A stretch of DNA of 64,000 nt from Salvia splendens (lineage: Eukaryota > Streptophyta > Magnoliopsida > Lamiales > Lamiaceae). The notes beneath the pieces were generated by a model. That model was not told the origin of the DNA. It saw nothing but the letters and a program-made list of their open reading frames with translations, and ran no database searches. Made by a program: the position numbers and the translations under genes. Positions 41,900-51,287 of this stretch are shown here, one piece after another; the first letter of the stretch is position 1, and each line of letters begins with the position of its first letter. The stretch covers positions 16,019,197 to 16,083,196 of the forward strand of contig NC_056048.1 of NCBI RefSeq assembly GCF_004379255.2, written 5' to 3'.

Positions 41900-44581
41900 A
41901 CTAGCGGAGATCGTACCCGGTGGGATTGACGCCCCCCCTTGAAATTCAGTGATTTGGAGATTGCTCCCTCCATGGGGTGTCTCGGCCTCCATAAGGGCTG
42001 GATTGGCTCCATCTTCGTCTTCCTTGTGCGAGAAGGAGTCCTCCCAATTCTCATCGTCCTCCATATCATTCTCCGTGAAGTTCTCTTGGGCCATGAGGGA
42101 GAAATAACGATTGGTGCTCATGTGACTCAATGACCCCGGATCCTCGGCCTTCTCGAAGGCAAATGGCTTGAAATGGCCTTTTGGTTGGACTAGGTCGTCC
42201 GAAGCCGATTGACCTTCATGCCGGGGCCGGTCCTCCTCTCCCGATTTGGTCTTTCGTCCATGTTCAAATGAAGGGGCCTTAGTGTGCGCCTGTCTCCCTT
42301 GGTTTGGGACTCGTGCATTATGGGCGATTGTCGTGACCTCACTCCCCGAGCCATGCATATCACCCAAGAAGTCCGGTCCCGACCACACCACCCCCGTGTG
42401 CACACTAGCCTTCGGGTTCATCCGGTTGTTGTTTTCCTTCCCCTTGTGTTTTCCTTGTTGTTTCCATTCCATGTTATTGTCGGTATGTCTCGAATCATCA
42501 ACGTTCATCTTCGTGCCATCATTGTTCTTCTTAGCTCCACTCCCAACATGTTGTTGCTGTTTTGGTGGCGCAACGTTGTAGTTTCTTTTTGGGGGTCGCT
42601 CCGTCTTTCCGGAAGCATAGCAAACTTCACTCTTGTGGCCCACGTGTTTACAATCCCCACAATAGGCCGGGATCTTATCCCACTTAACTTGTTGCACCAA
42701 TTCACGTCCACAAATGTCAAGGATGATTTCGGTCGGTGGCGGTTCCGTGATGTCGATCTCGATGCACACCCGTGCGAATGAGAGTCTCGACTTGTTGGCC
42801 GTAGCTCTATCAATTTGGATCGGTGTACCAAGTAGTTTCCCAATGGCATAGAGGGCCGATTGATCAAACAGGTGTATCGGGAGCCCAATTAGGTTGCACC
42901 ATATTGCCGCAGTTGGGGACTCACAATAGGCATCAAAATCCGGTGACCATTTGAAGACTCTCATCGGATGCCGGTCAATGAACCACACCGGAGTACCTTT
43001 GGGACCACTAAGGAGCCGAGCATAATCCGCCATGTCCTCGAATTGAACAAGAATATGTTTGGCATTAATATATTTCCAAGTGTAACCTCGACAAAACTTA
43101 ATGTTGTCTAGCGCCTTTTGAATTTGAGAGGAGGCCGGTATCGAATGCGAAAACTTACCTACAATTGCATGACCGAGAGATGATGCCAACCTTTGGATTT
43201 CTGATCCGGAGAAGTAGATGGATGGGATTCCGTTTGCCGTGGACGCAAAGCCAATATTTTGTATGTTCTCCGGGTCGAAGGCTTGTGGACCCTCACTAGT
43301 CGATGCCCCTCTCACCATGTCGGCCATTGATTTCTTCTTGTTGGGGTTCTTCACACTTGGCCCGATGTCATCTCCCAAAGGGTTGTGTGTCGGGTTATCA
43401 TTAGTATTAACCCCGGGGATTGTTCCATTATGTGATCCATTGCTCGAGTCATTCTCGTTCATTGCTACATCGGGAGGCCGGGGCATTCCCTTCTCCATCT
43501 CGTGCATTCCCGAGTCCGTCGCATGCATGCCCGTGGCCGAAGACGTATTCAAGTTGCGTTGGACGTTTTGATTAGGCTTGGTCATCGGCCAACCCGGCTT
43601 CGTAAGAGTTGCTCCGGATTCGAAAGATACTAGGATTCGCCGGGTTCTTCCCTTTTCTAGTGGCGGGAAGTCTTCCAAGGATGGTTCAATCTCCAAGCAA
43701 GGCCTACATGCCTCCATGTCTTTTCCTTTCCCATTTGTAACAAGGTTGGCTCTAGGCAATTCGACCTTGGCCGGCGTGGGCCCGGCGAGGAGGGGTTGCG
43801 CCGCCATCGAGTCAAGCCTCTCCGCCACGGTCAAGTCAATAATTTGAGGGATCTCCATCCTTTTTGGCTCTACTTGCTGCATTGGAGGTGGTGAATGATG
43901 CTCCACATGTGACTCCCATTTTTGGTATGGGACAAAGGCACTTTCCAAAAGGCAATTTGTTCCCATATCCATTTCGGGAAAGTTGACTATCTCACTCCCC
44001 AATGTGCTTTTTGTCACACATGTGACGTCCGAATCCTCATGGGATACGCCTAGGGGACCGTCTTCCTCACCTCCAACGGTCTTCTCACCCATGCCGGGTT
44101 CAAGGTCGGACGGCGCGGCGTCGGCAGCCGGGGCTTTTTCATACACCACCATCTCCATATGAGTTCCATCCACATCGGACAAGTTCATGGGATGGGCTTC
44201 CCTATCTTGTGCTGCTTTTTCATCCATGGAGAGAGGCGAGAAGAGTGTTACCTTACATTTAGGACTTTCAAGGCCGGAGGCCGATCCGGAGCTCTCTAGC
44301 TCGGAGGTGACCGCACCAAAGTCGAGTTTCTTCGTGAGTTGTTTGTCCTCCGGGAAAGGGGAGAGTACGAATCTTTTCCGGCCATGGCCTTTGGTGATGG
44401 GAGCCGGCGTGCTCTTCCTAGCCGCTATCTTTCCTTTCTTGCTTGTCATTTTCATTTCTTTGGCCGGGATCGTCGGAGTTTGGTCCTCACTTGATCGGAA
44501 GACCATGAGTTGGTCCGGAATAGATCTAGCCTCCTCGGGGTCCGGAGGAGCCGCGGCTGGATTTGGAGGTGGGTCCGGCAT
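41897..44581 (-). CDS. LINE E ORF1, intact (DUF4283-like RNA-binding protein with CCHC)
   Basis: No stop or frameshift. An upstream in-frame ATG at 44794 would give 965 codons, but ATG 44581 (MPDPPPNPAAAPPDPEEA) aligns with the ORF1 start of LINEs B and D, so I choose it (894 codons). A Pro/Ser-rich N-terminus is followed by KRFVLSPFPEDKQLTKKL, a middle low-complexity region, and the DUF4283-like block (GIPSIYFSG, HAIVGKFSHSIP, GPKGTPVWFIDRHPMRVFKW). The knuckle CGDCKHVGHKSEVC is at about 42665-42622, with a polar tail after it. L1 ORF1 proteins coat the element RNA to form the retrotransposition RNP. The stop codon overlaps the ORF2 start as TAATG. Confidence 0.9.
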   Translation of the reverse strand: MPDPPPNPAAAPPDPEEARSIPDQLMVFRSSEDQTPTIPAKEMKMTSKKGKIAARKSTPAPITKGHGRKRFVLSPFPEDKQLTKKLDFGAVTSELESSGSASGLESPKCKVTLFSPLSMDEKAAQDREAHPMNLSDVDGTHMEMVVYEKAPAADAAPSDLEPGMGEKTVGGEEDGPLGVSHEDSDVTCVTKSTLGSEIVNFPEMDMGTNCLLESAFVPYQKWESHVEHHSPPPMQQVEPKRMEIPQIIDLTVAERLDSMAAQPLLAGPTPAKVELPRANLVTNGKGKDMEACRPCLEIEPSLEDFPPLEKGRTRRILVSFESGATLTKPGWPMTKPNQNVQRNLNTSSATGMHATDSGMHEMEKGMPRPPDVAMNENDSSNGSHNGTIPGVNTNDNPTHNPLGDDIGPSVKNPNKKKSMADMVRGASTSEGPQAFDPENIQNIGFASTANGIPSIYFSGSEIQRLASSLGHAIVGKFSHSIPASSQIQKALDNIKFCRGYTWKYINAKHILVQFEDMADYARLLSGPKGTPVWFIDRHPMRVFKWSPDFDAYCESPTAAIWCNLIGLPIHLFDQSALYAIGKLLGTPIQIDRATANKSRLSFARVCIEIDITEPPPTEIILDICGRELVQQVKWDKIPAYCGDCKHVGHKSEVCYASGKTERPPKRNYNVAPPKQQQHVGSGAKKNNDGTKMNVDDSRHTDNNMEWKQQGKHKGKENNNRMNPKASVHTGVVWSGPDFLGDMHGSGSEVTTIAHNARVPNQGRQAHTKAPSFEHGRKTKSGEEDRPRHEGQSASDDLVQPKGHFKPFAFEKAEDPGSLSHMSTNRYFSLMAQENFTENDMEDDENWEDSFSHKEDEDGANPALMEAETPHGGSNLQITEFQGGASIPPGTISAS

Positions 44582-44868
44582 GGCCGGACGTGGAGCACAA
44601 GGTTGGTTCGGCGGCCAAGGCCGTGTGTTGGTGAAGAAGTCGAGCAACACAACGACTCGCCGGGGTAGGGAGGAGTGAGACGGTGACCGAGGGTTGAATG
44701 CGCCGATTGGGAGTGTTAGAGGGGAGTTTGAGGGCGGTGTGGATTGTGTTATGGCGGCTGGACGTGAAAGCGTGGGGGCGGCGGGATGAATCAAGATGTG
44801 GGTATTGCTAGAGAGAAGGAGGAGCGTCTCTCTCTAGATCCTTAGTAGTATGTATCATGGGAGGTTTT

Positions 44869-44882
44869 CATTCTGCTGTTGG
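44869..44882. repeat. Right target-site duplication of LINE E
   Basis: CATTCTGCTGTTGG, identical to 37470-37483. Confidence 0.92.
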
Positions 44883-45538
44883 TGTGGCAAAATCCATAAC
44901 GTATGAAAGGTATCTAAACGATCGAAGAGTAAGAATGCGTTTTACAATAGTTGAAACATATATAGCTGTTCCAGGTAACCAGCAATGCATAATCATGATA
45001 CCTGAGCTTTGTGTATGCATCTAAAACGCCAAAAGAGATGCAAATTCATCCACAAACCATGTAACAACAACAAGTTTCTTTGCTGAAACTGTTGGCCTCT
45101 CATCGCAGTCTCCAAAACATAGTCGTAAGCTATAGTTTCTACTACAGATGTATGTGCACTAGACATAACACATAGTTAGTCATGCCACTCTCGCCGAAGG
45201 ATGGAATCTAGATTTTGTACGAAATAGGCGTTAAGCATGAACTATAAAACATCTGCATATATCTTGTAACTATATTCATTTGCATACCTTGCAACTACTT
45301 TCATCTGCAGTGGTTGAATAGTTGATGTATAGCTGTATTTTTCCCAGCTTTTTCTTGCTCTGGTTCTCGAGATATAAAACACTGACAATGCTTATTCCCC
45401 TGCATCAAAACAAGCAGAAAAACTTGACCCCTTGACACACACACGGATCTGTTTCAAAAATAACAAAAACCAAAGATGAGGTCAAGATCAAGTACCGATT
45501 CATCAGAAATGTCAGCCACCTGAACAAGAGCATGCGCA
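44883..45538 (-). pseudogene. Host gene remnant, upstream exons (PATROL1/unc-13 homolog-like)
   Basis: Exon 45399-45288 has acceptor TTTTGATGCAG and donor GTATGC, and encodes GISIVSVLYLENQSKKKLGK then IQLYINYSTTADESSCK. An upstream partial exon (about 45535-45496) encodes HALVQVADISDES with donor GTACTT. Both precede, in order and orientation, the exon at 37447-37251; the intron between holds LINE E. The phase between the two upstream exons does not match exactly, consistent with decay. LINE F cuts the upstream exon at about 45536. Region 44883-45287 is intron. Family identification is tentative, as for the downstream exons. Confidence 0.5.
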
Positions 45539-48500
45539 ATAATGGAGCCACTTAACAACCCCGACCCGGATCGATATTCAAAGGCGTTGGGGTTAAAATT
45601 CAAAGGGTCAAATATGTCCGTTAAAATATGGATCTTTGCCGAGGAAGGAACCAATTTTGATATTGAGGAGGATATAGAACAAGTCCTACATGGAAAGCTA
45701 ACTTCACATAGCATGGCGAATCCTATCTACATCTCAGCGGTCTATGCTAAGTGTACAAGACTAGAACGACACCCTTTGTGGGATAAAATGAGGGAGATCT
45801 CAAATCGGACAAAAGGAACACCTTGGTTGATTGGAGGGGATTTTAACACGATTCTGGCTCACGGTGACAGAATTGGTAGTGAGACCAATAGGCAGGCGGA
45901 GATGATTGATTTTGCCGAAGCCATTGAAGATTGTAGGCTTCTCGACCCGGGGTTAGATGGCGCGGAGTTTACTTGGGCCAAAAATGGGTTGTTCGAAAGG
46001 CTTGATAGGATGTTTGTTAGCGAGGCATGGACCAACGCTTTCGAGGCTACAAGGGTGACCAATCTCCGAAGGATCTCCTCGGATCACGGACCGATCCTTG
46101 CTAGGTGCAAGATGCCGAGGCCTTTTCTTGGGGATAGTGCATTTCGGTTTCAAAACATGTGGGTCCGGCACGATGAGTTCATGCCGCTGGTACAAGACAC
46201 TTGGGATCAGCCGACGGGGGCGAGTGGGCTTCTGAGTCTCCAAATTAAGCTTGCCAGGAGCAAGAAGGCCCTAAAGGCTTGAAATAAAGAAGTTTTTGGC
46301 AATATCCATGCAAACCTCAAAGCGATGGAGGAAGGGATTGCGCAGGCTCAAGCCGAATTTGAGGCTGATCCATCGCCCCAAAACAGGACTGAGATCAACA
46401 AGAACATTGCTGAAAACATTCTCTTATTCCGGATGGAGGAGGACTTCTGGAAGCAAAAAACGGCTCTAAGGTGGCTTGCGGATGGAGATAAAAACACCAG
46501 GTTTTATCAAAGCTGGGTAAAGCAGAAGAGAGTTAGACTCCACATACACTCCATTAATGCAGATGGCCGAGTGATTGCGGATGAAATAGAGATAAGAAAC
46601 TCGGCGATTGAGTTCTTTCGGAGCCTCCTTGCACCGGACACCCCTGAGCTTGAGGAACCGGATCTTGATATAATTCAACAACTCTCCCCCTCAACGGACC
46701 TAGAGGAAGAAACTACACAAGCCACCAAACCCCGAGGAGGTGAAGAAATCAGTGTTTGACATCTCTGGGGACAGTGCACCCGGTCCGGACGGCTTCTCGG
46801 TCGTCTTCTATCAATCTTGTTGGGGGACCATTGGTGCGGATGTGGTGGAAGCTATACAACAGCTTTTTCGAGGGGCTTATCTCCTCCGAAGCGTCACGGC
46901 CACAAATATTGTCCTTATCCCGAAGAAGGCCTCGCCCGAGACGTGGGCCGACTATCGATCCATAAGCCTATGTAATGTCCTCAACAAGATCATCACAAAA
47001 GTACTTACTGCTCGACTTGCTCCCTTCTTGCCCCAGGTTATTTCCCCGAACCAGAGCGGTTTCTTGAAGGGTCGGGCTCTTACATGACAACGTTCTTCTC
47101 GCCCAAGAGATGTTCCACGAGTTAGCAAGGTGTTCCCCAGCACCGAACGTGCCAATTAAGATCGATATGGCTAAGGCTTACGACAGGGTCCAATGGAGTT
47201 TCTTGCTCAAGGTTCTTCGGCACATGGGTTTTCCGGACGCATGGATTGGCTTTATTGAGAGATGTACTGGTTCATGCTGGTTCTCAGTTCTTATTAATGG
47301 CGCTCCCGCCGGGTTCTTCAAATCAACCCGAGGGCTCAGACAAGGAGACCCCATCTCACCGGCATTGTTCGTGATTGCCTCTCGGGCCCTCGACAAGCTC
47401 ATTCTAGGCAAGAAGGAGATGACCTTCAAAGCCTCCAAAAATTGCATGCAAATCAGCCATCTAGCCTATGCCGACGACATTATTATCTTCACACAATCAA
47501 CCGCACTCCCCTTGCGCCGGCTCAGATCGTGCCTAGACGAGTATGAGAGAGTCTCCGGGCAACTGATCAGCATCGCCAAAAGCAACTTCTATATAGCCGA
47601 AGCACACGAGCAATGGGCGCATGAAATTCAAAGAGAATGAGGCTTTGCGCGCGGGACGTTCCTTTTCCTCTACTTGGGAGTTCCCATCTACCGGGGAGTC
47701 AAACGCACGGAAATGTTCATGTTCATTCGGGAGAAGATTGCTAGGAGAATTTCCGGATGGGCGCATCGACACTTATCTTTTGGAGGGAGGCTTACCCTCA
47801 TTAAGAGCACCATTGAGGCGGTTCCTATCCACATTTTCCAGGCTATTGAGCCGACAGCTGGTGCCCTTAAGCTCCTCGATCAACAAATGGCATGATTTTT
47901 TTAGGGCTCGACGTATGAAAGAAAACAGAGTCACTGGATCAGTTGGGAGCAAATGTGCCTCCCCACCAATGAGGGAGGGCTCGGCATTCGTAAGTTCACT
48001 GAAGTCCTACGAGCCTTTAACATCAAATTGTGGTAGCACTTTCGAGAGCAGAGTTCCTTGTGGGCACGTTACATGATGCACAAGTATTGCGCCTCATCAT
48101 CGCCCCTCTCCCCAAGAACCTCGGGAAGAAATAGCCCAACCTGGAAGAGGTTGGCCAAAGCTTGGGCCCATGCACACCCGAACATCCGATGGCTAGTTGG
48201 GAATGGAAGGATTTACTTTTGGGACGATATTTGGCTTGGCAACGAACCTCTCAGGGGGCTATGCCTTGATGAGCGGGGCAGCCTGGTGACGACCGTCTTA
48301 GAGTTCATTAATGTCGGCGAGTGGGATGCCCCTAAGCTACAGGTACTTCATGATCAAGCTGGCTTTCCTCAACAGAACATTGACCAAATATGTAAAACTC
48401 CGATCTTAGCTGGGGAGCCGGATATCCCGGGATGGACGCTCTCCCGGCGAGGAGACTTCTCGTTAGCAACTTGGGAGACGACCCGAACACCTAGGCCCGT

Positions 48501-48845
48501 CATCCAGGGACTCGAGGATATTTGGAAGGCTGGTCTCACTACCACTATTGCCATCTTCAATTGGAGACTAATGTCTAATCGAATCCCTGTCGACGCAAAG
48601 CTCCAGTGGCGCAAGATTAAACTTGCATCTAAATGCCAATGTTGCCCTCATCGGCCAAGCACCGAGTCCCTCCAGCACATCTTCATTCAAGGCGTGGGTG
48701 CGATTAGTGTGTGGAGGGAATTCGACGGATGGTTTGAAGGCCTGTGCCCTCCCCTCGGGATGAATGACACCATACCATCAAGAATTAAAGTGTGGGCGCG
48801 AAGATCGCAGCAGCCGGGAAGGAAGCACCTCAGCCGAGCCATGCC
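45536..48845 (+). pseudogene. LINE F: 5'-truncated ORF2 (endonuclease to zf-RVT), many lesions
   Basis: Starts inside the endonuclease at the AIMEPL motif. The joint shares GCAATAATGG with the host exon. Motifs: SAVYAKC, LIGGDFNTIL, DGAEFTWAKN, SDHGPILARC, then RT with QSGF, KIDMAKAYDRVQW, GDPISPALF and YADD (47467-47478), the zf-RVT-like IPVDAKLQWRKIKLASKC, and the start of the linker to RNase H. Lesions: TGA at about 46280, frame changes near 46700-46750 and 47085, TGA at about 47638, and further stops at 47893-47901 and 48034. The sequence breaks off at 48845, exactly where Athila LTR begins, so RNase H and the 3' UTR are lost. Closest to LINE D. Confidence 0.87.
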
Positions 48846-49700
48846 TTTCTTCAACGGGATTAAACACGAAAATGAAGGAAACAGAGCACATACCCAGATT
48901 CGAACAGAATGTAAAACTTTGGTCGTCAGAAACTTACGACTAACCGGAAATAACTCAGATCTACATATACTAGACGAAGCGAAATAAAAACACGTAGACT
49001 AGGATTTAAATAAAACCAACTCTGCTCAGATCTCACGTCGAACGCTTAATCCACTCCGGATCCAAGCAATCCGAAACCAACAACAACTAGATTCCACTCC
49101 AGAACTTCCGATCTAACAGATCTACTCCGATCAACATCAAATTTAAACGTTTCCATAATCAAAACTACAAAACCAAATTCAGACCTCCGATTCATTCACC
49201 AACAAACTCCGATCACTCCGATTCAGCCATTACTCTGCACAGATTCAATAAACAATTGCGAAACGTATCCAAAACAAGCAAGCTAGCTCAAAACTCCAGA
49301 AAATCACAACAACAAAATCAGACATCGACATAACAGAAAATTAAACTTGCATAAAACACGGAAATAGTCGATAAAACAGAATGCCGAGCTTCGAACAGCG
49401 AAGCTCGGTGGAAACCACAAAATGTGAGAAAAGTAAACGGGAACTTGTTTCTTCGCCCTCAACAGGACGGTGTTACAACCTAACTTGAAACGAGAAAGCC
49501 GAAAGTGAACCCAAGCGCGGAACCCCCTGAATTTCCCTCTAAAAATCCAAGTGTATAGAAAAGTGAACTAGCTGCCGACTTTTAGTGAGGTCTCCCCCCA
49601 GAAGATCCCTCCAGAATGCATGCAACCTTCCTTTTATAGACACGGACATAATCTTCTAGAACCTTCGTAGAAATTTCCATTCTACCCTTCAGTTCTGAGA
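48846..49700 (-). repeat. 3' LTR of the Athila element (outer about 0.5 kb missing)
   Basis: 48846-49379 is nearly identical to 61028-61547. Beyond 49380 the partner LTR is truncated, so the inner edge is uncertain; the LTR extends at least past the TATA box CTATAAAAGG (minus, 49639-49630). A perfect hairpin stands at 49384-49408. Confidence 0.8.
49384..49408. other. Perfect 10-bp hairpin in the Athila LTR
   Basis: CCGAGCTTCG (49384-49393), loop AACAG, CGAAGCTCGG (49399-49408). On the element strand it lies about 220 bp downstream of the TATA box, so it would be in the transcribed leader/R-U5 part. The other LTR is truncated before this point. Confidence 0.75.
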
Positions 49701-51287
49701 TTTACTCCGTCTTGCAATTTCTTTCACAATGTTCACTTATTCGCCATTTTCCTCGGGCGTGTGATTGCCTCCTTCTTTTCCTGGACTTGGCGAATTTCAT
49801 CTATACACCTGGCTTAAAACATGTGTTAGACCGAGCAAATTCACAAATTTATCCCCTAGACCTATGCATGAAATTAGCCTTATCAAACTGCTCACACTTA
49901 AACCATGCTTGTCCTCAAGCATGAAAGACAAGAAAAAGAATAAGGCGAATTTCAACGCACGATCCCCAAGAACGACTCTACAAACAAGACACTAACACAA
50001 AACAAACTCTCAGACTCATAAAAGAAGACAACACACAAAAAGAAACAACAGACAAGCATGAACTAGTTTCAACTTTTAGGCGACTGTCCCCACAAGCTTA
50101 TGTTCTCTCCGATTGTCTACAGTGTTCAAATCATCCCCCTTCCTTCTTCTACCTAAACGGTCCGTCAGTTCGTCAAGATAGCCTATTGATTTCCCAGCGG
50201 TTAGGTTCGCTCGATCACTCATTCCTCACCAGGGATGTTAGGATCGAAACGCTCCAAAGTTAAAGTTACACCACTGATGCGTCGGGTTATGAGAGTTTTC
50301 TCATTTCTATCGTCTCCTGATTTTTCTATATTTTTTTTCATTACTGGGTCAGGTAATTATCACTTCCTGCCCTTGGGTAATTAATCTTCTTTTTCCCCTT
50401 TTTTCCCTGGATTTCGTCTAGCTTATACCTCCAATTTGTTATTTTATTCCTCCCCTGGACTTCGTCTAGCTTATACCACCTGTTCTGGACTTCGTCCAGC
50501 TTATTCCTCCATAACCCATTTTTTTCTCCTTTAGACTCTACTCCATAAGCATCACGTGGCAGCCCATTTTTTCATGTTAGCTCAAAGTGTTTAGGCTTAT
50601 AAGTCGCTTTTATAGTAGGACTCTACTTCATTCAGACCGCTTTTAGTTTATTAAGGAAAAAGACATCAAAGTTGACGTGTATCCTTTCTTCAATCGCTCT
50701 CACTAAGGGAATTCTTTGCCTTATTATATCCACTAGCTCATGCAACACACAAACACAAAAACTTAGAGACTCTAAGACTCTTATTAAAAAAAAAACAAAA
50801 ACAAAAACTAACAAAAACAAAAACTACACTTACTCCCCCCCCCTCCCGCTTCACTCAAGCTTGTCCCCAAGCTATCCTAGTGAAGGGGGGAAATAGGGAA
50901 GTAAGAACAACACTACACAGACCAAATAACACAAAACAAACAAACAACAAACTACTCACACTTAGACCGTACACCGGGCTAAGTGGGAGAAATCATAACA
51001 AACAAAACCAAAACATGCAAAAACAGAACAACCCCGTCTCACACTTAGACCACAGAGTGGGCTAAGTGTGGGAAGTTGCAACACGTATATACAGAACAGA
51101 GCATGCTGGCACAGATAAACGCAAACAGAAAACGAAAAAAATTAAAAGATGAAAAGTAAAAGTTACTTGGTTTGGGGGGGGGGATTCAATTAGTATGGCC
51201 CCCGCGGGAGCCAGACTTGGGCGGGGCAGACGGTTGGGTCACCTTGGCTTTCTTTTTTGCCGGAGATTCCAGCGTCTCCTTCTCTGT
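49701..51287 (-). other. Athila 3' non-coding region
   Basis: No credible gene. Visible structure: the GCTTGAGGACAAGC-type motif on the minus strand near 49902-49920 and a related one near 50850-50875, both of a kind found near the polypurine tract of Athila elements. A three-copy motif CTGGA(C/T)TTCGTC(T/C)AGCTTAT(A/T)CC is at 50406-50511. There is an (AAAAAC)n run at 50786-50825 and polypyrimidine/poly-G tracts at 50836-50850 and 51174-51183. A large non-coding 3' region is normal for this lineage. Confidence 0.6.

Larger units (their letters stand above)
37484..44868 (-). mobile_element. LINE E: full-length, best-preserved LINE, minus strand
   Basis: 7,385 bp between perfect 14-bp duplications. 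The poly(A) (21 T on the plus strand, 37484-37504) and the family 3' terminus are at the left, and the 5' hairpin region is at 44806-44836. ORF1 is intact and ORF2 has one nonsense codon. It sits in an intron of the PATROL1-like remnant, which would be about 430 bp without it. It is the youngest-looking LINE in the window. Confidence 0.95.

Noticed and set aside
42246..42781. Plus-strand frames of 111-165 codons opposite LINE E ORF1
   Set aside because: Antisense shadows of the intact ORF1; no motifs and no conservation in LINE D.
50672..50896. Lys/Thr-rich 74-codon frame
   Set aside because: It is a translation of the (AAAAAC)n low-complexity tract in the Athila 3' region.
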